Positions 25,652 to 34,498 of a stretch of DNA of 64,000 nt are shown here, in pieces (position 1 is the stretch's first letter; every line of letters begins with the position of its first letter). The notes beneath the pieces were generated by a model. That model saw only the letters and a list, made by a program, of their open reading frames with translations. It was not told the DNA's origin and ran no database searches. Both the position numbers and the translations under genes were made by a program. The stretch comes from Bacillota bacterium (lineage in GTDB: Bacteria; Bacillota; Sulfobacillia; JACIYH01), in NCBI GenBank assembly GCA_030019365.1, contig JASEFA010000001.1, positions 462,953 to 526,952 of the forward strand, read 5' to 3'.

Positions 25652-25676
25652 TCTCATCTGATCCGAGAGGGAACGG

Positions 25677-26084
25677 CTACTTCTTGCCCCTGCCCCTTTC
25701 CGCGTCCTCCTCTTCCTCCTCTTCTTCCTCCTCTTCTTCTTCCTCTTCTTCCAGATCTTCGTCTTCCTCTTCCAGGTCCTCGTCCTCGTCGAAGTCCTCG
25801 TCCAGATCCTCTTCGTCCTCTATGAGAGCCTCCCAGGCGTCGGCTACCTTTTCCCACTCTTCATCGTCTTCAATATCTACGAGGACGTCCTCACCTTTAT
25901 CATCCGTGTCGATACGCAGGATCACGGCGTCGCCCTCGTCTTCTTCTTCGCTTTCTTCGTCCACGGGCAGGAGGATGGCGTAGTCTTTGCCCTCGACCTC
26001 GATGACGTCGACGATGGCGAACTCGTGCTCTTTACCCTCTTCATCGGTGAGAACGACCGTATCCATGTCCTCATCTTTCGGCAC
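25677..26084 (-). CDS. DUF1292 protein with a very acidic tail
   Basis: 135-residue protein. Residues about 7-55 form the DUF1292 core (VVLTDEEGKEHEFAIVDVIE, GKDYAILLPVDEE), as in YrzB of Bacillus. From about 80 to 128 the sequence is almost only Asp and Glu, including an uninterrupted run of Glu near the end, then a basic AERGRGKK tip. GTG start at 26084 with GAGGTGATG upstream and a strong sigma-A promoter 30-60 bases further. Role unknown; such polyanionic tails often bind basic proteins or cations. Confidence 0.82.
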   Translation of the reverse strand: MPKDEDMDTVVLTDEEGKEHEFAIVDVIEVEGKDYAILLPVDEESEEEDEGDAVILRIDTDDKGEDVLVDIEDDEEWEKVADAWEALIEDEEDLDEDFDEDEDLEEEDEDLEEEEEEEEEEEEEEEDAERGRGKK

Positions 26085-26116
26085 GGGGCATCACCTCGTT
26101 CCCCCAAGATGTGCTC

Positions 26117-26145
26117 ATTTTACCTGAGCGCTGGAAGGCTGTCAA
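26117..26145 (-). promoter_or_regulatory. Sigma-A promoter for the DUF1292 gene
   Basis: Minus strand: TTGACA (plus 26140-26145), 17-base spacer, TAAAAT (plus 26117-26122). Near-perfect vegetative consensus, about 33 bases before the GTG start at 26084. Confidence 0.8.
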
Positions 26146-26341
26146 CGCTCGGCCACGCCGCGGTCCGGTGGCTCAGCCCGATCCGGGGGCGCGCGCAGCG
26201 CCGCACCCCGCTATATAAGGGTGCCCGCCCGCCCGCCTTTTAACCGCGGCGCCGCCCCCATGCTCCGGATACACAGCGGACACCGTGGGGAACAGGAGCC
26301 CCGGGGCCGCAGACCGGGAGAGCTGGGGGAACGAAACGATG

Positions 26342-27436
26342 CTACCCGACGGGAAGGAAGCGATTCGCCAGGCGCCTCATCACCTGAGGCATGGTGGTGT
26401 ACTCCATCTGCTCCAGGTGGAGCCGGTGGGGTTCGAAGGGCCCGTGCTGCCGCATGTAATCGGCGATCTCGAGAGCCAGCTGCCGCGCGCGGTCGAAGGC
26501 GGGGTCGGCGAACAGGTCCTGGGGACCCACCAGTTGCCCCTCCGCCACCTGGAACCCCAGAGCCACCACCCGGGGAGGGCCGTCGAAGCGCGTGGGAGTG
26601 GCCTGGGCCACGCCGCAGGGCATGAGCGGTCCCACGTGGGAGCCGCGCATCCACCCCGCCACCAGGTGAGGCCAGGCGAAGGGTTCCAGCACCTCGCCCA
26701 GGGCCGGCATCCCGCTCTGGCAGCGCACCACGCACACGGGGTCATCCTTACCCACGTACCGGCCCGCCATCAGGCTGAGCCGCTGGGTGCTCACGGCTGC
26801 CGCCACCTCGCCGGTCTCTTTGCTGACTATGTGATTCAGGCAAAAGCGCGAGGGGGCCCCGATGAAGATGAGGAGGTCGTATAGCTCCTCGGGGAGGTTG
26901 AAGGTTACCACTGCCTTCTCCCGCACATCCATCACTTCAAACCGGAAGCCGGCGTGCATCTTGGGATCGATGACCAGACCGCTGGTGTTGAAGGGATCGG
27001 CGAATATCCGGTAGAGGGGGAGGTTGAAGGCCCCGGGCTCGGTCTTGTCGGCCATGAACACCACGATGGGCTCCGACGGGCGTTCTTCGAACTCCATCTC
27101 CGCCACGCCCGGCCCCATGCCCCGCACATTCCCCGCAAAGGCATCGCTGAGAAGGTCCTGACCCGCCCCGTACAGCTTCAGCTTCTTAGCCACCTCCGTG
27201 CAGGCCACGAAGGTGTTCCAGGATAGCTCATGGATGGGCGGGCTGTCCACCCCCTGCCGGTGGGTCATGATGAGGGCCAGGTCATCACCCACCGAAGACA
27301 CCCGGAAGTCCACGAGCAACCCCCCGGCCGCTCCCAGGCATTCCTCTGCCCGCTCCTTCAGCGCCGGGTGTACCGAAGAATGACCCACGAACCCCCCCAC
27401 GTCAGCCTTGATCACGCTCACCGTCACTCTGTCCAC
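26342..27436 (-). CDS. Bifunctional fructose-1,6-bisphosphate aldolase/phosphatase (type V)
   Basis: 364-residue cytoplasmic enzyme of gluconeogenesis that condenses triose phosphates and removes the 1-phosphate. Family motifs: TVSVIKADVGGFVGHSSVHP at the N-terminus (metal and substrate residues), VGDDLALIMTH, GPGVAEMEFEERPSEPIVVF and SGLVIDPKMHAGFRFEVMDV. GTG 27436 has GGGAGG upstream. This ancestral type is typical of archaea and deep-branching or thermophilic bacteria, so its presence supports a non-model, possibly thermophilic or chemolithotrophic background. Downstream of the rhomboid gene on the same strand. Confidence 0.93.
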   Translation of the reverse strand: MDRVTVSVIKADVGGFVGHSSVHPALKERAEECLGAAGGLLVDFRVSSVGDDLALIMTHRQGVDSPPIHELSWNTFVACTEVAKKLKLYGAGQDLLSDAFAGNVRGMGPGVAEMEFEERPSEPIVVFMADKTEPGAFNLPLYRIFADPFNTSGLVIDPKMHAGFRFEVMDVREKAVVTFNLPEELYDLLIFIGAPSRFCLNHIVSKETGEVAAAVSTQRLSLMAGRYVGKDDPVCVVRCQSGMPALGEVLEPFAWPHLVAGWMRGSHVGPLMPCGVAQATPTRFDGPPRVVALGFQVAEGQLVGPQDLFADPAFDRARQLALEIADYMRQHGPFEPHRLHLEQMEYTTMPQVMRRLANRFLPVG

Positions 27437-27566
27437 GCTCTTTCCTCCCTTGGCAATATGTCTTTCGCCGGCGACGGCAGGCCGTCGCGCGCGACTCCCC
27501 CGAGAACTATCCGTCCCATGAGGGGCCGCTCCGTCGCCGGTGGCGGAGCAGGATCCTCCCATCCGC

Positions 27567-28250
27567 CTAGCGATACAGGGCACGCCTGTCGCTCGCAAAC
27601 ACCCCCACCAGTACCAACCCCGCCAGGAATCCCCCGATGTGAGCCCACCAGGCTATCTGCCGGCCGCTGGGAACGCCCAGCGCCGCCACCCCGTTGGCAA
27701 GCTGCAGCAGGAACCATCCCAGCAGGAAGAGGACGGCCGGCACCTGGACCACCGTGAGGAATATCCCCAGCGGGACCAGGGTGGCCACCCGCGCTCCGGG
27801 AAAGCTGACCAGATACGCACCCAGCACCCCGGCGATGGCGCCGCTGGCCCCGATGGCGGGAACGCGCACGCCAGGGTCGGCCAGGATATACGCCCCGTTG
27901 CCGATCACCCCCACCAGCAGGTAGAACAGCAGGAAGCGCCCGTGCCCCATCCTGTCCTCCACGTTGTCCCCGAAGATCCACAGGTATAGCATGTTGCCGG
28001 CAAGGTGCATCCATCCTCCGTGCAGGAAGATGGACGTCACCAGCGGCACGAGCAGCTGCCACCGGTAGGCCAGCACATCTTCCAGCGGGAAGTAGCGGGC
28101 GGGCACCACCCCCCAGTAGTGCACCACCCCCCAGAGCTTCTGCGCCGGCAGGGACCACTCGTAGAGGAACACCAGGACACTGGTCGCCACCAGGAGCCGG
28201 GTTACCACCGGGTAGCGCCGGGAAGGTATGTCGTCGTGCAGCGGGATCAA
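27567..28250 (-). CDS. Rhomboid-family intramembrane serine protease
   Basis: 227-residue polytopic membrane protease. The catalytic Ser is in GASGAIAGVLGAYL and the catalytic His in WWAHIGGFLAGLVLV; the rhomboid L1/H2 signature is SIFLHGGWMHLAGNMLYLWI. Six or seven spans are visible. AGGAGG lies 7 bases before TTG 28250, which decides the start. Upstream of the FBP aldolase/phosphatase on the same strand. Substrate unknown. Confidence 0.92.
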   Translation of the reverse strand: MIPLHDDIPSRRYPVVTRLLVATSVLVFLYEWSLPAQKLWGVVHYWGVVPARYFPLEDVLAYRWQLLVPLVTSIFLHGGWMHLAGNMLYLWIFGDNVEDRMGHGRFLLFYLLVGVIGNGAYILADPGVRVPAIGASGAIAGVLGAYLVSFPGARVATLVPLGIFLTVVQVPAVLFLLGWFLLQLANGVAALGVPSGRQIAWWAHIGGFLAGLVLVGVFASDRRALYR

Positions 28251-28388
28251 ACCGGGGCCTCCTCGCGCGCAGGCAAACGGCGTGCGCCACCTATTTCTCG
28301 GCCACCTGCAGGATTTCCTGCCCCCCCGCGGGAAATACCTCGGGTGGCCTGGGGGATGATCGCCGGCCCGACGAAGGGAGAGATACCG

Positions 28389-30099
28389 GTGTTCCATGGC
28401 ATCCTGAATGGACTGGCGGGAGAAGTCTCGGGGGCCCGTGCCCTGGACACAGTGACAGAAATCACCAGGCACCACCGCATCCAGGCCAGCCCCGGCTTCC
28501 GGCATGCGGCCCGCGCCCTTGCCCCCCGCCTGGAGCGGGCACCTGGCCGACGCCCTCCAGTACACCTCTTTCTGGTGGGCGCCCGGGGACAGGCCTATCT
28601 GGGGATTCGTCCTTTCTCCGCGGGCAGGGGACGCGTTGAGAAAGCTGCTCAGGGAGGCGGGCCCGGAAGGCCTGCCCGTTCATGCCCGGGTGGCGGCTCG
28701 CTTCTACGCAGGGAGCATGGACGTACTGTCCGCGGTGCTGCCGGGCACCTCATCAGAGGAAATCCTGGTGATTGCGCACCTGTGCCACCCTCAGCCTTCC
28801 GCCAACGACAACGCCTCCGGGGCAGCGGCGGCGGTGGAGGCCCTGGTGAGCCTGGCGTCCCTGATCGAACGGGGCAGCCTGCCCCGCCCCCGGCGGGGAA
28901 TCCGCCTGCTGCTGGTGCCGGAGATCAACGGCACTACCTGCTACCTGGCCTCCCAGCCCGGGGCGGCAGCACGAACCGTGGCGGCGGTCAATCTGGACAT
29001 GGTGGGCGAACGCCAGGACCTGTGCGGCAGCGTCCTACAGGTGGAGTCGGGACCCCTGGCCACCCCCTCTTTCGCTTCCGACCTGCTGTCCCTGATCATG
29101 GCCGAGGCCCTCACGGAAGGGACCAACTGGGGTGGTACCGCCCGGCTACCCATGTTGCGCTGGACAGAAACACCTTTTTCGGGCGGGTCTGACCACTACC
29201 TGCTGGGCGACCCCACCGTGGGCATCCCCTGCCCCATGATCATCCAGTGGCCCGACAGGTTCTACCACACCTCCGCCGATACCCTCGACAAGGTCGACCC
29301 CGAAGCGCTGCGCCGGGTGGCGGTGGCCACGGGAACATACGCCATGTTCCTGGCGAACGCGGGCCTGCCGGAAGCGTGCTGGCTGGGGACAGAGATGACC
29401 GCCCGCTTCGCCCCCACCCTGCACGCCGCGGTGCGCGACAGCGTGCTGCGAAGCGAGGAAACCGGCGGGCAGGCCGGGGCGGCAGCTGGAGTCGCAGGGC
29501 GCATCGCCTTCCGGCTCGACCGCCGGCTCGCCGATCTGGCCTCATTGCACAGACTGCTCGCCCCGGAGGAAGGCGAGTCGTTCCGGAAAGTGGAGGCGTC
29601 TCTCGCAGAAGAGTGCCGGCGGGTGGCGCAGCAGGAGGAGCGCCGCATCACCATACTGAGGAGCACCACTCATCCCGCCCCAACACCGACCGCCGCCCCC
29701 GCGGGCAGGAAAGGCCGGGAAGACGGGCCACCTACCCCGCAGGGCGGGGAACCACACGGGCCCGGCGCGGCAGGCGACGGAGACCCGGAGGCGCGACGCC
29801 TGATCCCCCGGCGTCTCCTTCCCGGGCCGGTGGACCGCCGGGATGTGTTTGCCTCCCTGCCGGCATCCGAAGCTCTCGAGTTCTTCCTTTTCCGGCGGGA
29901 GCACAAGAAAGGCGCCGATTTGCTGGAAACCCGCCTCCTCTACTGGAGCGACGGGAAACGGACCCTGGCCGAGGTGGAGCGGCTGGTGGAACTGGAAACC
30001 GGCGTGCGCGATACCCCATACGCCCTCGGCTATCTCCGGCTCCTCGAGCGCGCGGGCTTCCTGGAGTTGCGACCTTCAGCTGCGACAGGTTGCCATTGA
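28389..30099 (+). pseudogene. DUF4910/M28-type aminopeptidase gene with internal deletion and frame change
   Basis: A GTG at 28389 with GGGAG upstream begins a frame encoding the normal N-terminus of this family (ARALDTVTEITRHHRIQASP, then GFRHAARALAPRLERA). Near 28540 the homology jumps to another frame at DALQYTSFWW, which continues to the stop at 30099 with the zinc-peptidase part (AHLCHPQPSANDNASGAAAA, LDMVGE, GGSDHYLL, HTSADTLDKVDPEAL) and a C-terminal winged-helix-like segment (LLYWSDGKRTLAEVERLVEL). In intact relatives I expect about 120 more residues between these parts. The downstream frame, open from ATG 28504, could still give a truncated protein. Confidence 0.65.
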
Positions 30100-30133
30100 A
30101 GAGGGACGCACCCGGGAATCGACGGGCCCGGAG

Positions 30134-30937
30134 CTAGGAGGTCAGGCGGGCCTGGCGCGAGATCTCCTCGCACTGGCATCCCCGCTGGCGGGGCAGGTGG
30201 CTTACGATCTCCACCAGCAGGGTGCGGAGCCGCTCGTTGTTCTGGGAGAAGACCCGCAGGACCTCTTCGTGGGTGACGGGCCTGATGTCGGTCCGGCCTT
30301 CCAGCCCCACGTCGTAGTCGGTGATGAGGGATATGTTGAGGTAGCACATGCCCAGCTCCCGCGCCAGCACCACCTCGGGATACTGGGTCATGTTGATCAC
30401 TTCCCAGCCCAGCTGGGAGAACCACCGGCTTTCCGCCCGCGTCGAGAAACGGGGGCCCTGGATCACCACCACCGTACCCTGGCGGTGCCCGGGAAGGCCC
30501 AGGGCCTGCATGCGCTCCCACGCCACCTGCCGCATTTCGGGGCAATAGGGATCGGCAGTGGAAATGTGGGCGACGGCCGGTCCATCGAAAAACGTATCAT
30601 TGCGCCCGCGGGTGCGATCCACGAACTGGTCGCACAGGACGAATTCGCCCGGCCGGACGGGCGGCTGCAAGCTCCCCGCCGCACAGGGGCCGATGATACG
30701 GGTGACCCCCAGCTCCTTCATGGCCCACAGGTTGGCGCGATAGTTGATGGCATGGGGCGGGTACTGGTGGTGCTTGCCGTGACGGGGCAGAAAGGCCACC
30801 TCCCTGCCCGCTATTTCGGCCAGAGCGACCCGATCACTGGGAGCACCATAGGGAGTATCGACGGTGACCTCCCGTACCCCCTCCAGGAACTGATAGAAAC
30901 CGGACCCCCCGAAGATGCCGATCTCGGCCTCGGCCAT
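30134..30937 (-). CDS. mtnP: S-methyl-5'-thioadenosine phosphorylase
   Basis: 267-residue cytosolic enzyme that phosphorolyses methylthioadenosine to adenine and methylthioribose-1-phosphate. Phosphate and substrate residues: GIFGGSGFYQF, LPRHGKHHQYPPHAINYRAN, IQGPRFSTRAES and NMTQYPEVVLARE. ATG 30937 has GGAGGAGG upstream. Last gene of an apparent operon with apt and ahcY, which fits joint salvage of the by-products of S-adenosylmethionine use: the adenine it releases is the substrate of apt. Confidence 0.95.
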   Translation of the reverse strand: MAEAEIGIFGGSGFYQFLEGVREVTVDTPYGAPSDRVALAEIAGREVAFLPRHGKHHQYPPHAINYRANLWAMKELGVTRIIGPCAAGSLQPPVRPGEFVLCDQFVDRTRGRNDTFFDGPAVAHISTADPYCPEMRQVAWERMQALGLPGHRQGTVVVIQGPRFSTRAESRWFSQLGWEVINMTQYPEVVLARELGMCYLNISLITDYDVGLEGRTDIRPVTHEEVLRVFSQNNERLRTLLVEIVSHLPRQRGCQCEEISRQARLTS

Positions 30938-31045
30938 GAACTCATCCTCCTCCTGCGCCCGTACCCCGGGCGCACCGGGCCTTCCGGCCGACGCCCGCCC
31001 CCTGGCCCGCCGGCCCCATGTGATGAAGGACCAGGCGGGCGCCCG

Positions 31046-31570
31046 TCAGTCGAACTTGATGAGGGACCAAACGGGGTACCCGGCCAGCTTCTCGCGACCG
31101 CGCAAAGGTGATAGCTCGATCAGGAAGCAGAAGCCTGCCACCCGGCCTCCTTCCCTTTCCACCAGCGTGCGCACGGCGCTGGCGGTACCGCCGGTGGCGA
31201 GCAGGTCGTCCACGATGAGCACCCGCTGGCCCGGTTCCACCGCGTCGGCATGCATTTCCACCGCCGCCGTGCCGTATTCCAACTGGTATTCCTCCCGCTC
31301 CTTGGCCCAGGGCAGCTTCCCTGGCTTGCGTACGGGCACGAAACCCACTCCCAAGCGCTCGGCCACCGGCGCCCCCACGATGAACCCCCGCGATTCCACA
31401 CCCGCCACCAGGTCCACCGGCACCCCCCGCCAGTGCTCGGCCAGTAGATCCAGGGCATGGCGGAAGGCGGCCGGCTCGCGCAGGAGTGGTGTGATGTCAC
31501 GGAACAGGATCCCGGGCACGGGGAAGTCGGGGATGCTTCTGATCAGGCCCGCCAGACGTTCCACATCCAT
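31046..31570 (-). CDS. apt: Adenine phosphoribosyltransferase
   Basis: 174-residue purine salvage enzyme that joins adenine and PRPP to AMP. The PRPP loop VLIVDDLLATGGTASAV and the N-terminal FPVPGILFRDITPLL are diagnostic, with GVESRGFIVGAPVAERLGVG for the pyrophosphate loop. GGGAGGGGAG precedes ATG 31570. Lies 30 bases after ahcY ends. Confidence 0.95.
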   Translation of the reverse strand: MDVERLAGLIRSIPDFPVPGILFRDITPLLREPAAFRHALDLLAEHWRGVPVDLVAGVESRGFIVGAPVAERLGVGFVPVRKPGKLPWAKEREEYQLEYGTAAVEMHADAVEPGQRVLIVDDLLATGGTASAVRTLVEREGGRVAGFCFLIELSPLRGREKLAGYPVWSLIKFD

Positions 31571-31600
31571 CGTATCTCTCCCCTCCCTGGCACCTCCGGG

Positions 31601-32830
31601 CTACACCGTGCCCGTCTCCCACTGCTCCAGGTAATGTTTCTGCTCCTCGGTGAGCTGCCCGAGGGCGATGCCCATGGCCTCCAGCTTCATCCGGGCCACC
31701 TGCTCGTCTATCTCGTCCGGGACCCGGTATACTGCCGGAGCAAGACCGGGCCGGGTGGACAGCCAAGCCACGGTGAGGGCCTGGTCCGCGAAACTCATGT
31801 CCATCACCTCCGCGGGGTGCCCCTCCGCCCCGGCCAGGTTCACCAGGCGCCCCTCGCAGAGGAGGTACAGGCGCCTGCCATCGGGCAGGGCGTACTCGTC
31901 CACGTTCTCCCGGGCCCGGCGCTTCCGACCCATGCTCTCCAGGGCCCCGATGTCGATCTCCACGTTGAAGTGCCCGGCGTTCGCCAGGATGGCGCCGTCC
32001 TTCATCGCGCGCATGTGCTCTCCCGAGACGGCTTTCAGGTTGCCCGTCACAGTGATGAAAAGGTCTCCCCGCGGGGCCGCCTCGTCCATGGAGACCACCG
32101 GGAAGCCCTCCATGGCCGCCTCCAGCGCTCGCAGGGCGTTCACCTCCACCACGAGCACCCGGGCCCCCATGCCCCGCGCCCGCGCCGCTACCCCCCGCCC
32201 GCACCAGCCGTATCCCACCACCACCACGGTGCTTCCCGCCAGCAGGATGTTGGTGGTCCGTAGGACCCCGTCCAGGGCCGATTGTCCGGTTCCGTACCGG
32301 TTGTCAAACAGGTACTTCGTGCGGGCGTCGTTAACGGCCACTATCGGGTAGCGCAACTGCCCGTCACGGGCCAGCGCGCGCAACCTGGTGACCCCGGTGG
32401 TGGTCTCTTCCGTCCCCCCCCACACGTCCGCCAGCAACTCCTGACGCTCCTGGTGGATCATGGCAACCAGGTCTGCCCCGTCGTCCATGGTGAGGTGGGG
32501 ACGGGTGTCCAGCACTTCCCGGATGTGAGCGTAATACTCCTCCCGGCTCGCCCCCCGCCGGGCGTGCACGGCGATGCCCCGCTCGATCAGGGCAGCCACC
32601 ACATCGTCTTGCGTGCTCAGGGGGTTGGAGGCACACAGAGCCACCTGTGCCCCCCCTGCCTGCAGGGTGAGCGCAAGGTTCGCCGTCTCTGTGGTGACGT
32701 GCAAACACGCCCCCATGCGCACGCCCTCGAGAGGCTTCTCAGTCTCCCAGCGACGCCTGATCTCGCCAAGTACCGGCATGCGCCGAGCGGCCCACCCGAT
32801 GCGTTCCTCTCCCTCTCCTGCCAGGCTCAA
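31601..32830 (-). CDS. ahcY: Adenosylhomocysteinase (S-adenosylhomocysteine hydrolase)
   Basis: 409-residue NAD-dependent enzyme converting S-adenosylhomocysteine to homocysteine and adenosine. Substrate domain: [36 protein letters not shown] and [23 protein letters not shown] site: [13 protein letters not shown]; late motif [20 protein letters not shown] and [12 protein letters not shown] 32830 with GGGGGAG just upstream is the best start. Short bacterial form. Follows the small membrane-protein gene by 12 bases. Confidence 0.95.
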   Translation of the reverse strand: MSLAGEGEERIGWAARRMPVLGEIRRRWETEKPLEGVRMGACLHVTTETANLALTLQAGGAQVALCASNPLSTQDDVVAALIERGIAVHARRGASREEYYAHIREVLDTRPHLTMDDGADLVAMIHQERQELLADVWGGTEETTTGVTRLRALARDGQLRYPIVAVNDARTKYLFDNRYGTGQSALDGVLRTTNILLAGSTVVVVGYGWCGRGVAARARGMGARVLVVEVNALRALEAAMEGFPVVSMDEAAPRGDLFITVTGNLKAVSGEHMRAMKDGAILANAGHFNVEIDIGALESMGRKRRARENVDEYALPDGRRLYLLCEGRLVNLAGAEGHPAEVMDMSFADQALTVAWLSTRPGLAPAVYRVPDEIDEQVARMKLEAMGIALGQLTEEQKHYLEQWETGTV

Positions 32831-32842
32831 CCGGCACTCCCC

Positions 32843-33310
32843 CTATCCCCGCCCTATCGTCACCGCCGCTGCCCCCGCTCCCGCCACCAGCAACCCGGCG
32901 GCCACGACCCCCAGGGTGATGGCACCCAGGGCCGGGACGGGTCTTATTCCCAGAAAGCTGGCTGCTACCGCACCCGTCCAGGCCCCCGTGCCCGGCAGGG
33001 GAGCGGCCACGAACGCGGCCAGCCCGAGGAGCCCCCAGCGCCTGACCCGGGCCGCCAGGCGGGACGAACCCCGCTCCCCCCAGCCCTTGAGGCGACTGTG
33101 CAGCCACGGCTGCCGCTCCAACCAGTTGAGGCCGGTCCGGGTGCCCCACAGCAGGGCAGGGACCGGAAGCAAATTGCCTAGCACAGACCACATCCAGGCC
33201 TGCCAGGGGGCAAGCCCCAGCGCCAGCCCCAGCGGGATGGCGCCTCTCAGCTCCACCACCGGGGTGGCAGCAGTGGTCACCACCGCCAGCACCCGGTCCA
33301 CCATGTCCAT
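32843..33310 (-). CDS. Small multidrug export-like membrane protein (COG2426)
   Basis: 155-residue polytopic protein with about four spans. N-terminal ATPVVELRGAIPLGLALGL is the family hallmark (VELRGAIPxG), followed by LGNLLPVPALLW and, near the C-terminus, GTGAWTGAVAASFLGI. Named small multidrug export proteins by homology; transport activity is not proven for most. ATG 33310 and a second ATG two codons later are both possible. Between ireB and ahcY on the same strand. Confidence 0.82.
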   Translation of the reverse strand: MDMVDRVLAVVTTAATPVVELRGAIPLGLALGLAPWQAWMWSVLGNLLPVPALLWGTRTGLNWLERQPWLHSRLKGWGERGSSRLAARVRRWGLLGLAAFVAAPLPGTGAWTGAVAASFLGIRPVPALGAITLGVVAAGLLVAGAGAAAVTIGRG

Positions 33311-33327
33311 CCCCCGCCCCCGCCTTC

Positions 33328-33597
33328 CTAAGCCTTGCCTTCTGCAGCGGCGACGTACGCCCTCACCAGCTCTTCCAGAAGCTCGTGCCGTTCCACCTGT
33401 CGTACCAGGTTGCGGGCATCCCTGTAGCTGGTGATGTAGGCTGGTTCTCCCGAGAGCAAGTATCCCACGATCTGCTGCACGGGATCGTGAGTTCCTTTTT
33501 CCTGCAGGGCACTGTACACCCTGAGCAGGACCTCCCTCGGGTTGAGCTGCTTTTCGCCCTGGGGACGGAACACACGGGTGTCGCCTTCTCCTAGCAC
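33328..33597 (-). CDS. ireB: IreB-family regulatory phosphoprotein
   Basis: 89-residue cytoplasmic protein. In enterococci IreB is phosphorylated by the PASTA kinase IreK and affects cephalosporin tolerance. Family signature: [59 protein letters not shown] 33597 has GGGGAGG 7 bases upstream. The N-terminal region GDTRVF contains a Thr where the kinase target threonines usually lie. Likely first gene of the ireB-ahcY-apt-mtnP transcript. Confidence 0.93.
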   Translation of the reverse strand: MLGEGDTRVFRPQGEKQLNPREVLLRVYSALQEKGTHDPVQQIVGYLLSGEPAYITSYRDARNLVRQVERHELLEELVRAYVAAAEGKA

Positions 33598-33801
33598 GGC
33601 CACTCCTCCCCTGCCGGGATGCAACAACTATGTTTTCGCCGCCCGCAGCCCCACTCCTCTCCCAGCGCCCACCAGTCACAGAACCCGTCCGGGGCCACCG
33701 GCTGCGGAACGTGTCGAAACGGCACTCCATTTTGTACATCCGGGCGACAGGAATTCCCCTACCAAGGGATAAGTATCCAGAGATAGAAGGGAGGTGACCG
33801 C

Positions 33802-34179
33802 TTGGAATCGATGGGAGAGCGGCTACGCCGCCTTCGGGTGAGCCGGGGTATGAGTCTCGACGAGGTAGCACAGGCCGTGGGGTGCCATTACTCCACCATA
33901 AGCGCCTACGAGCGGGGTACCCGCAATCCCAGCCAATCGACCCTGGCCAGGCTCGCCCAGCTGTACCAGGTCTCGGTGCCGTTCCTGGTCTGCGACGGCA
34001 CCGACCTGGCGGGGATGCTCCCACCCGAAATGAGGGAGCTGTTCCACGTCGCCCGCGAGCGAACAGACGTTGCCCAGCTGGCGCTCCGGGCGGCTCAATG
34101 TCGGCGCGAGGTGGTATACCACATCGATGGGCTCCTGTCCTTCCTGCAGAGCGCGGCCAACCCCCTGTCGGGCGAGTAA
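33802..34179 (+). CDS. XRE-family helix-turn-helix regulator
   Basis: 125-residue protein: an N-terminal Cro/CI-type helix-turn-helix (ERLRRLRVSRGMSLDEVAQA, CHYSTISAYERGTRNPSQST, LARLAQLYQVSV at about 5-62) and a helical C-terminal part of about 60 residues without a recognised motif. TTG 33802 is preceded by GGGAGGTGA; the ATG three codons later is an alternative. Divergent from ireB across about 200 bases. A strong terminator follows at 34293. Confidence 0.88.
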   Translation: MESMGERLRRLRVSRGMSLDEVAQAVGCHYSTISAYERGTRNPSQSTLARLAQLYQVSVPFLVCDGTDLAGMLPPEMRELFHVARERTDVAQLALRAAQCRREVVYHIDGLLSFLQSAANPLSGE

Positions 34180-34292
34180 CCTTCCTGTCAGCAGGTGCAT
34201 TCCCCAGCGCGAACCATCAGGTGCCCAAGATGCAATCGTCCACCACGAGCCCCACCAGCGAAAGTGCTGGAAATACATATCGGGGGCGGGCT

Positions 34293-34326
34293 CCGGGCGC
34301 GGCAACCAGCCGCGCCCGGTCTTTGT
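34293..34326 (+). terminator. Rho-independent terminator after the XRE gene
   Basis: An 11-base-pair perfect GC stem (CCGGGCGCGGC / GCCGCGCCCGG, loop AACCA) at 34293-34319, followed by TCTTTGT. It lies 113 bases after the XRE stop codon. Confidence 0.75.
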
Positions 34327-34426
34327 GCGCCCGGCATAGGCGCTGACTTGGGGGTGGAGGCCCCCCCTGGTTGGGCGAGGCAGGACGAGCCCGCGACGGG
34401 CGGAGGATGGGGGAATGCTTCCCGAT

Positions 34427-34495
34427 CTGGTGCCTGACCTCCAGGCTGGTGTAAACGGGGCTGATGGGGGTGACGATGCCTCCCAGACTGAGCAC
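34427..34495 (-). pseudogene. Short acyl-CoA synthetase-like remnant
   Basis: The minus strand encodes LGGIVTPISPVYTSLEVRHQ, which reads like the A3-A4 area of AMP-forming acyl-CoA ligases (pattern GGIVVPxNPxYTxxEVxxQL). Only about 23 residues match before the sequence becomes unrecognisable, so this looks like a leftover fragment. The 34180-34498 gap otherwise holds only the XRE terminator. Confidence 0.3.
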
Positions 34496-34498
34496 CGG

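Noticed and set aside
26205-26225. CTATATAAGG as a promoter -10
   Set aside because: No -35 at suitable spacing and no gene start downstream on the plus strand; a strong promoter for the nearby gene is already at 26117-26145 on the other strand.
26425-26445. GGTTCGAA-like T-loop motif suggesting a tRNA
   Set aside because: It lies inside the FBP aldolase/phosphatase gene and has no surrounding cloverleaf or CCA end.
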